Assembly: GCA_020152595.1 (NCBI GenBank)
Contig: JAIGNY010003061.1
Location: 62,001-126,000 of the forward strand
DNA length: 64,000 nt
Origin: Chiridota heheva
Lineage: Eukaryota; Echinodermata; Holothuroidea; Apodida; Chiridotidae
Direction: 5' to 3'
Shown here piece after piece: positions 44,146-56,722 of the stretch. Position 1 is the first letter of the stretch, and each line of letters opens with the position of its first letter. The position numbers and the translations under genes are program-made. The notes below the pieces were generated by a model, which worked only from the letters and a program-made list of their open reading frames with translations, did not search any database and was not told the origin of the DNA.

Positions 44146-47100
44146 TATTTATTCAAATACAAGTGGTAAACGTTCTTATTGATTATTGTATCTATCAGTT
44201 CTTTTTTTTTTTTTAAAAAGAGGAAATTCTCAATGTAACTTTGTTGATTTTTGCTTAGAGTTAGTTTTTAAGATTAATATAAAGAGATACACACTCTTTA
44301 ACATACCCCCTGTTATATGTGGGGTTGTTTCTCTTTTAGTGTGGCAGTCAAATGGTAATGTATTTGGATGTTTTTCAAAACATTTTGTTTTCATTGTTGC
44401 TGTTAATGAATAATTGTATGACCAGATGAGATTTTGTGTTGGAGGCTTTTCATTTGTGAATTATATTTTTGCTTTGTGCAAGTTACACTCGAGTGTCTGA
44501 AATTTAATTGTAGTTTCCTATGCAAAACAGAAAGAAATGCTTGTTTGCATTTTAAGTTCCATGTTTTTTCTTCCTTTCTTTTTTCTGTCTCACCATGTTT
44601 ATGCAACACGAGTTATTTTTTATTGAAAATCTATCCCAAAATGCAACACTTCAAACTTTTAAGTCATAAATTTATAACAATATCCTAAGACTTCATATTT
44701 ATAGCAATTGGTCAGATACATGTTTTGCATATTGGCGTAGATTGATGTGTCCATGATTCCTTTTTATCTTACAGAGTCCTTCTCTCCTCGCAGCCCAGAT
44801 CTCGTGAACATGATGACTATAATGTGTATGGTATCCCTTGTGATAGCTTTGCATCGTCATCTTGCTTGAATAACATATATACCCATCTGTTCGTCCATTT
44901 CTGCTTTGCATCCCATTAACCCCTGATATGCATCCATATGTTCTTCTAACATTAACAAAGATATGATAACAGAATATAATTGATTGCTTTCTTTGTTAAT
45001 CATTATCAGTTTCTTTTTATGCTATTCAACATGTACTTATCATCTTGCTCCATACTTATTATCAAACTTTCAATAGTCAGGTTAATAACATTATACTTCA
45101 TGTTAGCATTTAAAGTTAATGTGATCTGTAATATAACCAATTTACCTGCTGTCTAATGTTAATTAGAAAATGACTGTAATAATTATTGGTAAAGGTGCTA
45201 TACATCATAGCAATGTTAAATTTCTGGATTTTAACTATCTTGTGTAACACTTGTGTTTTTGCTTATGTCCGATTTATCATCTTATTCGTTACTGGTACAG
45301 GGGCTTTTCTCTCTTTGGTATGTTGGTAAGGCTCCTCTTTTGTGTCTTGCTGTGTTAGGCTGATATTTACAGTGCTTACTCGCACTTATCTGCTCTTCCC
45401 ATCATAATTAATACATAGTAAAAACTCATGAAGAGATTGTAATCAAGATGGGAGGTTCCCCTCCCCCATGACTCCCCCCCCCCCATGAATTGTTAGAAAT
45501 AAATTCATTAATATTTTGTACATTTTCCTCAGGACCTTATGAGATAACGTCCCATCCCATCAATGCCCCTCTGCGCAGCTTCATCAAAGCATAAACATTA
45601 ATAAAATAAGGGTTAAAAGCGCTATGTTTGAAGTAACCCATCTTGTTCTGAAAAGTGGGTCGATAGGTAGGCAATCTTTAATTTTTTTTGGCCAAATTCA
45701 AGCTTTTTCATACCTTTTATACACTAAAGCACTATCATTTTAGAAAAAAGAAGTTATTTGAGTAGGTAGCCATTTTGTTGGGTAGATAGGATTACTTCAA
45801 ACGAACAATTTGATATGGATGGCCCAAACAAATTTGATATTTATAATTGTTGAAAAATATTTTACATATTTATCAAATAAAAAAATATTAGGTTTTACAT
45901 CAGAAAGAATGATTCTCTGTATTCTTTAGTTCTGAGATTTAAAACAAAAAAGAAAAATGTTAAAGAAAAAAAAAATAGAAATGTTGTTGAATGAATGCCA
46001 AAACTGGATGTACATTTTTTTTCATCAATACCAAATAAACTTTGGTTCAGCTATGCTTTGGTAGAATAGGGATAAAGAATGAATATTGAAGTGTATGATT
46101 ATTATCTATCATTATAGACATGTTTGTTTATTTGTTTTAAAATTACAGATGCAATGGCAGACTTAGTGCAGAAGTCTTATTGCAACTTGAACAAACTAAT
46201 CCATTTTTGATAAAAAATAATGTATTAAAACTGATCAAGTGAAAAGTGATGCATTCCAAATTTCAAACATGCCATTCCTCCTAGGTTTGAACACTTGTGG
46301 AGGCATTCTGAAGGTACAGTACTCACAGATGTCCTACAATTACATCACAATTTGTTTGCCCATATTTACGAGTCATTGAAGTGCCACCTATAAGTTTTCA
46401 ATGCCAGGCACATAAAGCAATATCTTTTTCTTTAGGAGAAATGGTCCGTCAATTAATCACAGTTAATGCACACATCACTTTAGGCATATGATACACAGTT
46501 ATTTTAATCACCAGTTTGCAAACAAATTTCTCCCACTGAGACACCTAACATGCATGAGTGATTTTAATCACAAAAGTGCCTTGATTATTCAGCACTGGCT
46601 TTCTGTAATCTTATACACACAAATAGCCTTGGGCTGCTTGGTGTGCATGGGAATGGCAGATAAAGAATCATTGTTTGTAGTGGAAACATAATACGCTGAT
46701 CAGGAAGTCAGGTTGGTAATTGTCGTACCTGAGTTTTCAGGATTAACTCCGGTGTCCAGTGTGGGTAGGCCTAAAGAGAAACTTTTCAGCATTAGCAATT
46801 TCACAAATTTTCAGTTTTCTTACAAACATGATAAAGGAAAATATTCAAATGATTTTGAAAAGTAATAGATGGTAATATAGTCTATTTCTATTGTTTGTTT
46901 CTAATGTAACAAACTTGTTTGTAATACAGATTGAATCTGTTGGCATTTTGCATACACTAAACCAGCAGTTAAAAATTGATATGATTATTTGTAAAAAAAA
47001 TAGTGTGTGGAGTCAAAGCTTATGTACTTCGTTCTGTTATTCTCTTTCACAATAATTTACGATCTAACCAATAACTTATGGTGCGTTTGCTTTTAGCATA

Positions 47101-47480
47101 CTGATACTAGTTAGTGATCATATATTGATACATCGCTTACCGCATTTCAATACTCTTAAGTTGTTTTCAATGTCAGAATTGGGTGCCTATCTTCAGAGTT
47201 TAAACTCTCTTAAAATTCCAGCATTGTCACATGTGTCTGCTCGCAACACTTCAAAAATGACAAGAGACAGATAGGCAAGCCTCACTATCAAGCAATCAAG
47301 ATTTGCATCAGATCTTTACATTATGTTGTCGGGATTTTCCCTACAATTACTAGAAAATATAAGGACATTTGCTATGTCTTTGCCAGGGGTAGGTGTCAAA
47401 AATACATCTGCAATATTCAAAAATGTTTTTATCTTTCAGTTCTGCCTTTAAAGTTGTCTTACATACAACTTTTTTTGTTG
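44146..47480. other. intronic non-coding stretch with one exon-like segment at 44775
   Basis: No supported gene. A strong acceptor-like tract at 44754-44774 is described separately as an observation. A C-rich run lies at 45462-45485. The other small frames have no domain. Confidence 0.45.
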
Positions 47481-47489
47481 AAAATTGCA

Positions 47490-47570
47490 GTATCCCTTAC
47501 TCTACCACGCGGCGATATTATCACCTTTTTCAGGTGCCCCATCTTCCACCCTGCCTCCCAAGCATGTTTA
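47490..47570 (-). mobile_element. diverged third copy of the 100-bp TTAA MITE
   Basis: CCCTTACTCTACCACGCGGC and GATATTATCACC match the inverse of the copies at 14992 and 15232. The distal end is degraded and the TTAA flanks are lost. Confidence 0.5.
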
Positions 47571-48054
47571 AAAAAACATGTGGTTATTAACAAAAAGATA
47601 ATGATTTTGAGACAAAATGTATATATATTTGTGATGGATCACAATTATTTTGTTACAATTGGGTAATTGAAATATAGAGCAAGCAATGTTGTTATGTTTA
47701 ATAGCCGATCCCTAAATTATCATAAATTATTTGATAAAAATAATTAGAGTTGTGCATGTTTCTTCGGATGATGTGAAGATTTCTTCACATGAGATGACCT
47801 TTAAGGATATCTGACTGTTTTGCATGCATTCAATGCCATTGAAAATTCATTTGAATTATGAATATCCTGAAAACTCTGACACACCCAATACCTTGAGCTT
47901 AATAATATTTATTAAGTATCCTGAATAATTTAAAGTGTGTGATCCACAGATGGGTAACCTTTTTTCTCAAATTCTGTCTTTCGATCCACATGGAGGGATG
48001 GAATTACTTGACTTTGAAGGAACCTGTAAAGTTCCCAAAAAAAAAGTTGAGAAA

Positions 48055-49366
48055 TAATTGTGACCAAATTGCAATTGTGACCAAAATGCAGTTGTGACCA
48101 AAATGCAATTGTGACCATAATGCAATTGTGACCAAAATGCAATATTGACCAAAATGCAATTGTGACCGAAATGCAATTGTGACCGAAAGGCAATTGTGAC
48201 CGAAATGCAATTGTGACCGAAATGCAATTGTGACCAAATGCAATTGTGACCGAAATGCAATTGTGACCAAAATGCAATTGTGACCAAAATGCAATTGTGA
48301 CCAAAATGCAATTGTGACCAAAATGCAATTGTGATCAAAATGCAATTGTGACCAAAATGCAATTGAGACCAAAATGCAATTGCGACCAAAATGCAATTGC
48401 GACCAAAATGCAATTGCGACCAAAATGCAATTGCGATCAAAATGCAATTGCGACCAAAATGCAATTGCGACCAAAATGCAATTGCGACCAAAGTGCAATT
48501 GCGACCAAAGTGCAATTGCGACCAAAGTGCAATTGCGACCAAAGTGCAATTGCGACCAAAGTGCAATTGCGACCAAAGTGCAATTGCGACCAAAGTGCAA
48601 TTGCGACCAAAGTGCAATTGCGACCAAAGTGCAATTGCGACCAAAGTGCAATTGCGACCAAAGTGCAATTGCGACCAAAGTGCAATTGCGACCAAAGTGC
48701 AATCGCGACCAAAGTGCAATCGCGACCAAAGTGCAATCGCGACCAAAGTGCAATCGCGACCAACCTGCAATCGCGACCAACCTGCAATCGCGACCAAAGT
48801 GCAATCGCGACCAAAGTGCAATCGCGACCAAAGTGCAATCGCGACCAAAGTGCAATCGCGACCAAAGTGCAATCACGACCAAAGTGCAATCGCGACCAAA
48901 GTGCAATCGCGACCAAAGTGCAATCGCGACCAAAATGCAATCGCGACCAAAATGCAATCGCGACCAAAATGCAATCGCGACCAAAATGCAATCGCGACCA
49001 AAATGCAATCGCGACCAAAATGCAATCGCGACCAAAATGCAATCGCGACCAAAATGCAATCGCGACCAAAATGCAATCGCGACCAAAATGCAATCGCGAC
49101 CAAAATGCAATCGCGACCAAATGCAATCGCGACCAAAATGCAATCGCGACAAAATGCAATCGCGACAAAATGCTATCGCGACAAAATGCAATCGCGACCA
49201 AAATGCAATCGCGACAAAATGCAATCGCGACCAAAATGCAATCGCGACCAAAATGCAATCGCGACCAAAATGCAATCGCGACCAAAATGCAATCGCGACC
49301 AAAATGCAATCGCGACCAAAATGCAATCGCGACCAAAATGCAATTGCGACCAAAATGCAAATGTAA
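48055..49366. repeat. 17-bp minisatellite, about 77 copies, in ordered variant blocks
   Basis: The unit is CAATYGYGACCAAARTG. Blocks run left to right: TTGTGA with AAAATG (to about 48355), TTGCGA with AAAATG (to about 48490), TTGCGA with AAAGTG (to about 48700), TCGCGA with AAAGTG (to about 48925), then TCGCGA with AAAATG to 49340. Two adjacent units read CAACCTG; several near 49150 are 16 bp. Because 17 is not a multiple of three, all frames rotate through a 17-residue period, which explains the 300-486-codon frames on both strands. None is a protein. Confidence 0.98.
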
Positions 49367-52072
49367 CATGCACTTTGGTTTGAAAGTGAATTAATTTGAA
49401 TGATAATGAAATTACCCCTTTTTTGTGGATGGGGGAGGGGGTAAATTAGCCTCATTGATTGCATATACTTGAGTAAAAATATTTTTGGTCCTTAATACAA
49501 AATGGGATTATTTGATTTTTTCCTTTGAATGGAAAATTCAAGGTTATCAGAAATTCTTTTAGAAAAGAAAGAAACAATTATACATTTACGGCATAATTGA
49601 CCTAATTTAAGTCAACATACTTAATTGGAGATGTAACACACAACATTTGTCATGGAAATTAGTTCTAACCAAAAAGAGTATTTATACAAAGTAATATCAG
49701 TAGCAAAAGGGTTAGTATTCAAACTTTCAAATGAAATGGTTAATTAGAATCTATGAAACATAAGTTGCTTGAAGCACAGAATTAAGATTAAGTTGTTGTG
49801 TTCAAATTGAAAAACAAGTCTAAACTCCAAGAAAGCTTTGAGACCTCTGTATTTCTTTTGCATAGGTAGGTGCCTTTAGAAAATTCACTTATATAATGAA
49901 CCTTAAGCAGAAACATACACACGTGACATCACATTGTCAGTAGCTATCTTAGTGAAAATAACCGAGATGGAATCTTCATTAAAAAACAAGCAATGTTTAT
50001 CTAAGCGCATTATTTAGTCAGTGCTACATTCCTTGTTGGGGGGAAATTTTCATTCTTAAACAGCGAGGTATTGATAAACACTAAAACCACCCTTCTGGTA
50101 CAGCACAGATTGATCAATAAATGATGTAAGGGAAGTGCACTCATGGAAAACTAATGGCAGTACAATCAACACAGCACGATGTAATGTTTGATATTTGTAA
50201 AGGTGTATAAACAGTATGTTGAGTGTGCAATCCAGGTTCAACACATGCCACGTGTAATACTAGCTGTTCAGCACAGTAACTGTCTGGAGGAGTCAGTTTT
50301 CATGCATTTCTGTGTATTAAAATAAAAAGCAGTTATGTACTGTTCGTGACATGGCAGACAGTATATAGGATATATTGGTATCCCTTTTCATGCTTAATGC
50401 AACTACGCTTTTTAGAAATTTCCTAATTTGAGCACAAAAAAAATGGATCCGCCATTTAATTTTTTTTTTAATAACCTTGCATTTTTGGGTAGATTGGTTG
50501 ATACACAGGCCATGAAATTCTGACACGAGCAGCATCATTTAATGTGTGTTAAAATTTGATAGATATCTAAAATCATCAAGTTTTGTAATTCTTAATATTG
50601 AAAATTAATTCACACTAATTTGGCATTGCGTTAAGAAATGAAGGATTAACATAAGAAAGTGGAGAGCTGTTTGCAGGCGCGTTAGTAGACCAGGCGCATT
50701 AGTACACAGTCGGTGTAAAATATAAGATTCACTGACAGCTTCAAATTAGCATCCCATATGAAAAAAATGCCTCCCTGTAAAAAAAAAAGCTAAGAATCAA
50801 AATCGGTATTTTTACCAACCTGATACCAACCAGCTTTACTGACTAATCTTAAATTTTACAGATGAGTCTCAATTTTTTTTTTTGGGGGGGTGTGACACCC
50901 CCCAGTATTTATGCCCCTGGCTGTTTGAATTATTACAGCACAAATTTGTATATGCTCTTGTTTGTATGTCTAATTGTCAAAAGCATAGAAGCAACGGAAT
51001 CATCATTCTTCTCAAAATCTAAAAAGTGGATATGGCTGTATGAGTTTATATGACAAATTGAAAGTTTTTTAATTATTCATTAATTAAAATGGTTTGTAAA
51101 GAAAAACCAAGAATCTCCTATAGTATTATTCTTTTATAGTTACATTTGAAATAAATTGAATCCTTTTATAGTTTATATGTCAAAGACCTTTTAGACTAGG
51201 CTCATTTCTGTAATCCAGAAGATGCTTTTGTTACTGGCACTTAAAATATTGCGTTTTAATGCTTTTGTTTGAACTACACCCTTATTTGAGATATCACTTT
51301 TATTGTGCAATACACTAAAATCATTTTATTAACATTAATGTGTTCAGCATTTTTCTTCTTACTCAAGGACATTTCACTCATCACATTCTAATCAAGAATA
51401 CCATTTCCATATTGTTCCCCCTTCATCTGTAAGTTGCCTCTCCCCAGTCAAATAAATCATAAATAATTGATTTCAAATTTGTCCACCAATATTTAATGTC
51501 CAAATCTTTGCTTTTCTATCCATTCATACAAATTTGACAACTGGACTTCAAAAGTACGTCAATCGTGAGGTTAAATGTCTTCAAGTGTTGTCGCTCATAC
51601 ATGGCGTTTAACTTTAAATATATTTTTCAGTTTCATAAATCACACCGATTATGAATTTGAACAAGTCTGCATTATTTCTCAATGATACGTTTATGTTAAT
51701 TTGATAAATATGCTAACTATTTTTTAAACTTTTTGAATAATCAGCTGGTAGCTTTAGAAATAACAATATGTGTTTAATTACTGTATTGTAGCGATGCATT
51801 TATAAAGATATTTTATATTAAGCTGTTCAGTTAATGTTTTGTACATTTAATCACTGACTCTTTTGTTTAAATTAATTTATTTTAAATTTTGTATGCATTT
51901 TTGTTTAAAATTATTTGAGAAATGAAGAAAAATTTGACCAGATATTTTCATAGATTTTGGTCATGGATGGCATCAAAAGTGCTCAAAAAGTAAACCAGTT
52001 GATTACTCAGTAAAATAAGTAACTATTGTGTATTACTTTCAGAAAGAAAGAAAAAAATCCAGGATTTCTATA
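49367..52072. other. intronic non-coding stretch
   Basis: No supported gene; a T-run and G-run junction at 50871-50890 is low complexity. Confidence 0.5.
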
Positions 52073-52197
52073 TATAGCATAGCATAGCAAGGTTTAACAT
52101 TCCGAAAGCATCCATTGCTGGACATTATATCAAGACAGCCACGGCCTTTGATAACCAGTTGTAAACTCAATGGTTGCAAACCCACCTGGATTTTGTT
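52073..52197 (-). mobile_element. SINE, inverted and head-truncated copy of the 27107 family
   Basis: It begins with the inverted tail ATAGCATAGCATAGCAAGG. The body ATAATGTCCAGCAATGGATG and GGTTATCAAAGGCCGTGGC follows on the minus strand. The tRNA-like head beyond the CCACCTGGATT segment is missing. Confidence 0.8.
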
Positions 52198-54766
52198 CTC
52201 ATCTTCTCTTTCTAATGATCCAAACATTTACGAGCTACTGAGCTTTCTTCTGTCAATGCAGATTGAGTACATTCAATCACCCAAAGTCATGTAAAAGTAT
52301 TGTCTTATCCCAAAACCACATATTATTGCTTTGGCCCATCTACATCTAAATTATTTTCAAGAGCTTAATTTCACTACTTGTGGAGAAACTGGCAAGTTGT
52401 CCTACGCTCCCTATACAATGTGAAGAAATGAATCAGGCTATTATGACAATGTGAAAATAAAAATAATAAAAACATTCAAAAGAATAAATTTGATGGATAG
52501 GAAGATGTCAGAATTAATTAATCTACAATTGATACCAAGGATCATACCATGATAAGCAATTTAGTTAACAATTTAGTTTTTTTCATTTCATGCAGCATTG
52601 TATATAAGCCATTTAGTTTGTTTTTGTAGCGTTTTGTTACATTATTTAAAACAAAATTGTATTAAAATTTGCATTTGATCATTTAAGCAGTTTCATTTCT
52701 AGCCATATATTGTCATAAACAGCTCTTCGTTCAGTATGTATCTTCATATTCTGTAACTAATATGTAAATCATGGATGTCCTCTTCTGCTCTTTTCTCTAT
52801 ATCCACCGCCTGATTTTTCCCCCTTAAAGGGCTCTTTTTCTGTGTGCCTGTCTATTTCTGCATTAATATATTTGCATTATAGCAAGTGTAAATCTTTCAT
52901 CATCTGTAATATCTAACCTCCTGGTATGTTGGGCAAAATCTTTGGTGCGGTTTATCTGTTATGCAAGGTTATCTGTTGGGCGATTCTCTGAATATTGAAA
53001 CTAAGCCTGAAATTAGAAAATTCAAAATTCTGACAAGAATTTCGGTGTTATTCGTGAATTTTTACTCACAGGTATGTAATGTTACATGACTGAACAAATT
53101 TTCACAAAATGAAGAAAAAGATTTCTATACTGTTGTTACAATATGCAAAAATATGAAAAGTTTCTGTATTTTGGGACATTTTTGACCCACATAGATGCAC
53201 TTAAACTTATCAAGTTCAAATACAATTTAAGGTGTGTTATTGTTGATATATTAATTTAAAACATGCATTTTAATTTAGTTAAAAGGTTGTTTTTATTATG
53301 TCAACATCATTTTTTATTACATTACCCACTTTTTGGGTGAAAAATGTTTTGGTGATAAATGCAGAAAATAGGATTAGGGAAAATTTGAAATATTCAGATG
53401 TCACACACATAACCAGAAAATGTCACACATGTAACCAGATATAATTAACAAAAGTATTAATAAACTAATCAATCAATGGTGTTATTTGTTATTGAATATA
53501 AGTAACACTAAGGGAAATGTTGAAGTCATACTAATTATATTTAAGGCTATAAGGGCAAAGCAGAGTCAAAGTTATTCATTTATTAATTTCAGCATCAAAA
53601 AAGTTGCTTCCGGCTGACGTCACACACGTATCCGACCTTTTACGACCCCTGTTTCCATGGTGATACACAATTAGACAAGAGTGATCACTTGAAGTTGATG
53701 CCTTGGTTTACTAAGAGTTTGTCATCATATAGTAACAAACATAATTACATTCATTCAAAAATAACATCCTAATGAATCCGACTAAGTCCCCATTTTTGGT
53801 CACACATACAACGGAGAATTGCGTTATAGATTGTTAATAAGTGATGGTGCTGTGGGAGTAATATATAGATGCTGTGTTTGAATAGGGATAATATTGCCTG
53901 GAGAAGTGAAGATATTGCATTAGATGCTTTTCGCTATTAAATGAACAAGCTCTTAGAGAGGGAAGGATTGCCTTAAATGAAATTTTTGAAAGCGAATGAA
54001 AGCAATCATCGTAACTTGTCACTGGCAGTTAAAATTGATACTTGGTATAAAAAAAAATGATATCAGTTTAGCTTGGATGAAGGTAAACATTTCCCCGGAA
54101 GGATATCTGATATTTGTATTAAATATTGCAAACAAACTATAAATAAATAATTTCATTTTGAGGTTGTTTGTGTTCTAGTTTAGATTAATCCTAGGTTAGT
54201 TTTTGCGCAACTGTAACATGTTTGTACATGTAGCACTTTTTATTCATTGAAAATGCCATCAAATTTTTTGGAAAGTCATTTTGCTTTTATGATGCCATTA
54301 CGCTAATCACTGCATTTATATGTTGCAATCAACAGACATATTCTTCTTTCATTATGTTTACTTACATTGTAAGTTTGCAATTGCAAATGACTCTGTCAAT
54401 TTAAGAGATGGAAATAGATTCTTGGGTTACTTTCTCAACATTACTTTGATGTCATTGCAATAAAGATTGATCAAATAAAGAGGTAGTGATGACTACAGTG
54501 GGAATGTCTTGATAAAATATCCTTTTATTGAAATTAAATTTGAATTAAATTTGTATTAAGTCCTATTTTTTTTTTATAGTAAACTGATCAAATCAAGGTC
54601 AACTTTGGAAGGAGATTTGTTGTGTATGCATTAGAGGCATCACAATGAGATGATCATTCCCTTTGTCTATAGTTTCACCTAATTAGTCAGAGTATTAGTA
54701 CAGTGCAATAATAATAGAATTTTCACTAAAGGCATGACTAGCAGGCAATGATTGCAATCCCTAGAA
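52198..54766. other. intronic non-coding stretch
   Basis: No supported gene. A CRE-like TGACGTCA lies at about 53614 in a small CpG-richer patch; its significance is unknown. Confidence 0.45.
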
Positions 54767-55339
54767 TGATTATTCCCATATGTTGTTGTAATCTTTCATA
54801 AGAAAGAGAAATATTTTAGAATTATTTTAGTACAAAAATCATTTTGATATATTATTCCTACCAGAAGATATTCAAAAATTTTAAGGTTCACAAAAAATGT
54901 CAATAAACGAATAGAAAAAGGCTCAGTATGACATCACAGCAACACATTCTCCCACAAAGTTGATGTCTTTCATTAAAATCTATCATCCTTTTTATTAGTA
55001 CAACCTGCTAGAAAAATAAATTGATGAAAGTTAGGTATTTATATACATTGCCAAATACACCCTACTTTAATAACGTTTAAAAAAATTGTTTCTAATCATA
55101 CAGAAACAACCAATTAATGTACAAAGAAATACCTAAACACTTGCAATGGAATTGTCTCTATGACATCATCAAACACGAATTCATCACACTGTACGAAAAC
55201 TTTATAATGCAATTGGAAAATCTTTCAAAATCTATCTTCTGAATGGAATATAATTTCAACCTGATTTTTGTACCAAATTGGCTCTAAAAGTATGCTCTTT
55301 CGAATAAAATTTTACAATTTGTTGTTGTTGAATATTCCT
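54767..55339 (+). mobile_element. MITE-like element, family B, copy 3
   Basis: The full-length match to copies at 9102 and 20106 is in the same orientation, with GGCTCAGTATGACATCACAG and TTGATGAAAGTTAGGTATTT. It starts GATTATTCCCATATG and ends GAATATTCC. Confidence 0.75.
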
Positions 55340-55788
55340 TGTTCAGAGCAACTGGAGAAAATTCTTCCAATAATGGTGCCTCTTTAATTGTATGTTGTGG
55401 GGTCACGTGGACTAGGGACGTACAAGACTGCGATGAAATTTGAAATTACAATTAGAAGAGGACATTTTTTTAGTGAAAATTAGTTTGTACTGTCAGCAGC
55501 AGTAGTTCAATCTTATTTTCATTATCAGATCCACAACCTGTCATTATCAGTCTTTTCCTGTGACCTCTTGCTCTATGAAAGGGTTGAGGGGGGGGGGGGG
55601 GGCAGAAGTACATGGGGAATCCCTATCCCTCTCTCACTGGCATTGTGCTTAGCTTGGGGCAAATCTAAAATATATAAATGGTACTGCTGGCATTACGTTC
55701 AAATTTTGTAGTTAACCCAATGGTGACTATAAACTTATCAACATGAATTAGGTTTACCATACTAATGCTAGTTTGGTAACTAATATAT
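55340..55788. other. intronic non-coding stretch with a poly-G run
   Basis: A G-run of about 14 bases lies at 55588-55602. No gene. Confidence 0.5.
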
Positions 55789-56030
55789 CACAATCTTATG
55801 GAGATTTTTCAATCTTAGGACAATATTTCAATCTTAGGGCGATTTTGCAATCTTAAAACAATTTTGCAATGTGATGGTGATTTGCAATCTGAGGACAATT
55901 TGCAATCTTAGGGCAATTTTGCAATCTTAGGGAGATTTTGTAATCTTAGTCAGATTTTGCAATTATCTCAGGGAGTTATCAGGGAGATTTTACAATCTTG
56001 TGTACAGTAGATTTTACAATCTCGGTTGAT
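55789..56030. repeat. degenerate ~19-bp tandem repeat (CAATCTTAGGGAGATTTTG)
   Basis: About 11 diverged units of TTTTGCAATCTTAGGG type with G/C changes. It ends about 200 bp before the third coding exon of the channel gene. Confidence 0.8.
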
Positions 56031-56238
56031 TTGGTAAAACTAATTCCATGACAAATTCTTTGTTATCAAGATATCAGCATATAAAAGTAGACCGTCAGTA
56101 ATATCTGGATTAGAATACCATGAAGCAGTACATTTTCTCAAATAGATAATTAATCCTCTGTATCATGTGAATGTTGAACATATTTGACACATTAATTAAT
56201 GTTTTATTAATTATTTGCCTTTTTTGTGTGTGGTGTAG

Positions 56239-56341
56239 ATGGACAACATTATTCTATGGGGAACAACAAAATCCCAGCCATAGAAATGGACAAACCAATG
56301 TGCAGGAGGATTTGGATGATCTTATGCAAAGAGACAAAAAG
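56239..56341 (+). CDS. TMEM63: TMEM63/OSCA-type cation channel, third coding exon (residues 69-103)
   Basis: The exon starts after TTTTTTGTGTGTGGTGTAG and supplies the last base of the Arg69 codon left open by the previous phase-2 donor. It then adds 34 codons and stops in phase 0 before GTAGGT at 56342. It encodes the cytoplasmic loop after the first helix. The pattern L-x-YGEQ at the start and M-x-RDK at the end match the same segment of vertebrate TMEM63C, where a GFCSW-like sequence follows. That next exon is not found in the remaining 7.6 kb, so the gene continues past the window. The preceding intron is about 20.5 kb and packed with transposons. The longer open frame through this exon into a G-rich minisatellite is intronic read-through. 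Confidence 0.88.
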
Positions 56342-56381
56342 GTAGGTTGGCATTCATCTACTATGATATCAGCAATAGAGA

Positions 56382-56722
56382 GGGGGAGGTGGGCAGGATG
56401 GGGAGGTGGGCAGGATGGGGGAGGTGGGCAGGATGGGGAGGTGGGCAGGATGGGGAGGTGGGCAGGATGGGGGAGGTGGGCAGGATGGGGGAGGTGGGCA
56501 GGGGAGGTGGGCAGGATGGGGAGGTGGGCAGGATGGGGGAGGTGGGCAGGATGGGGAGGTGGGCAGGATGGGGGAGGTGGGCAGGATGGGGAGGTGGGCA
56601 GGACGGGGAGGTGGGCAGGATGGGGGAGGTGGGCAGGATGGGGAGGTGGGCAGGATGGGGAGGTGGGCAGGATGGGGTTGGTGGGCATAATGGGGGAGGA
56701 GGTGGGCAGGATGGGGTGTGGT
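56382..56722 (+). repeat. G-rich 17/18-bp minisatellite just inside the third channel intron
   Basis: About 19 units of GGGCAGGATGGGGAGGT, some with one extra G. It begins about 40 nt after the donor at 56342 and is G-rich on the transcribed-sense strand, so the nascent RNA would carry GGG and GGGG tracts able to form quadruplexes. The 177-206-codon frames through it are repeat reading. Confidence 0.95.

Noticed and set aside
48004..49464. Long frames of 300-486 codons on both strands (MQLRPKCNCDQN and WSRLHFGRDCILVAIAF types)
   Set aside because: They are the 17-bp minisatellite read in rotating frames; all six frames are open for the same reason and the peptide has a strict 17-residue period.
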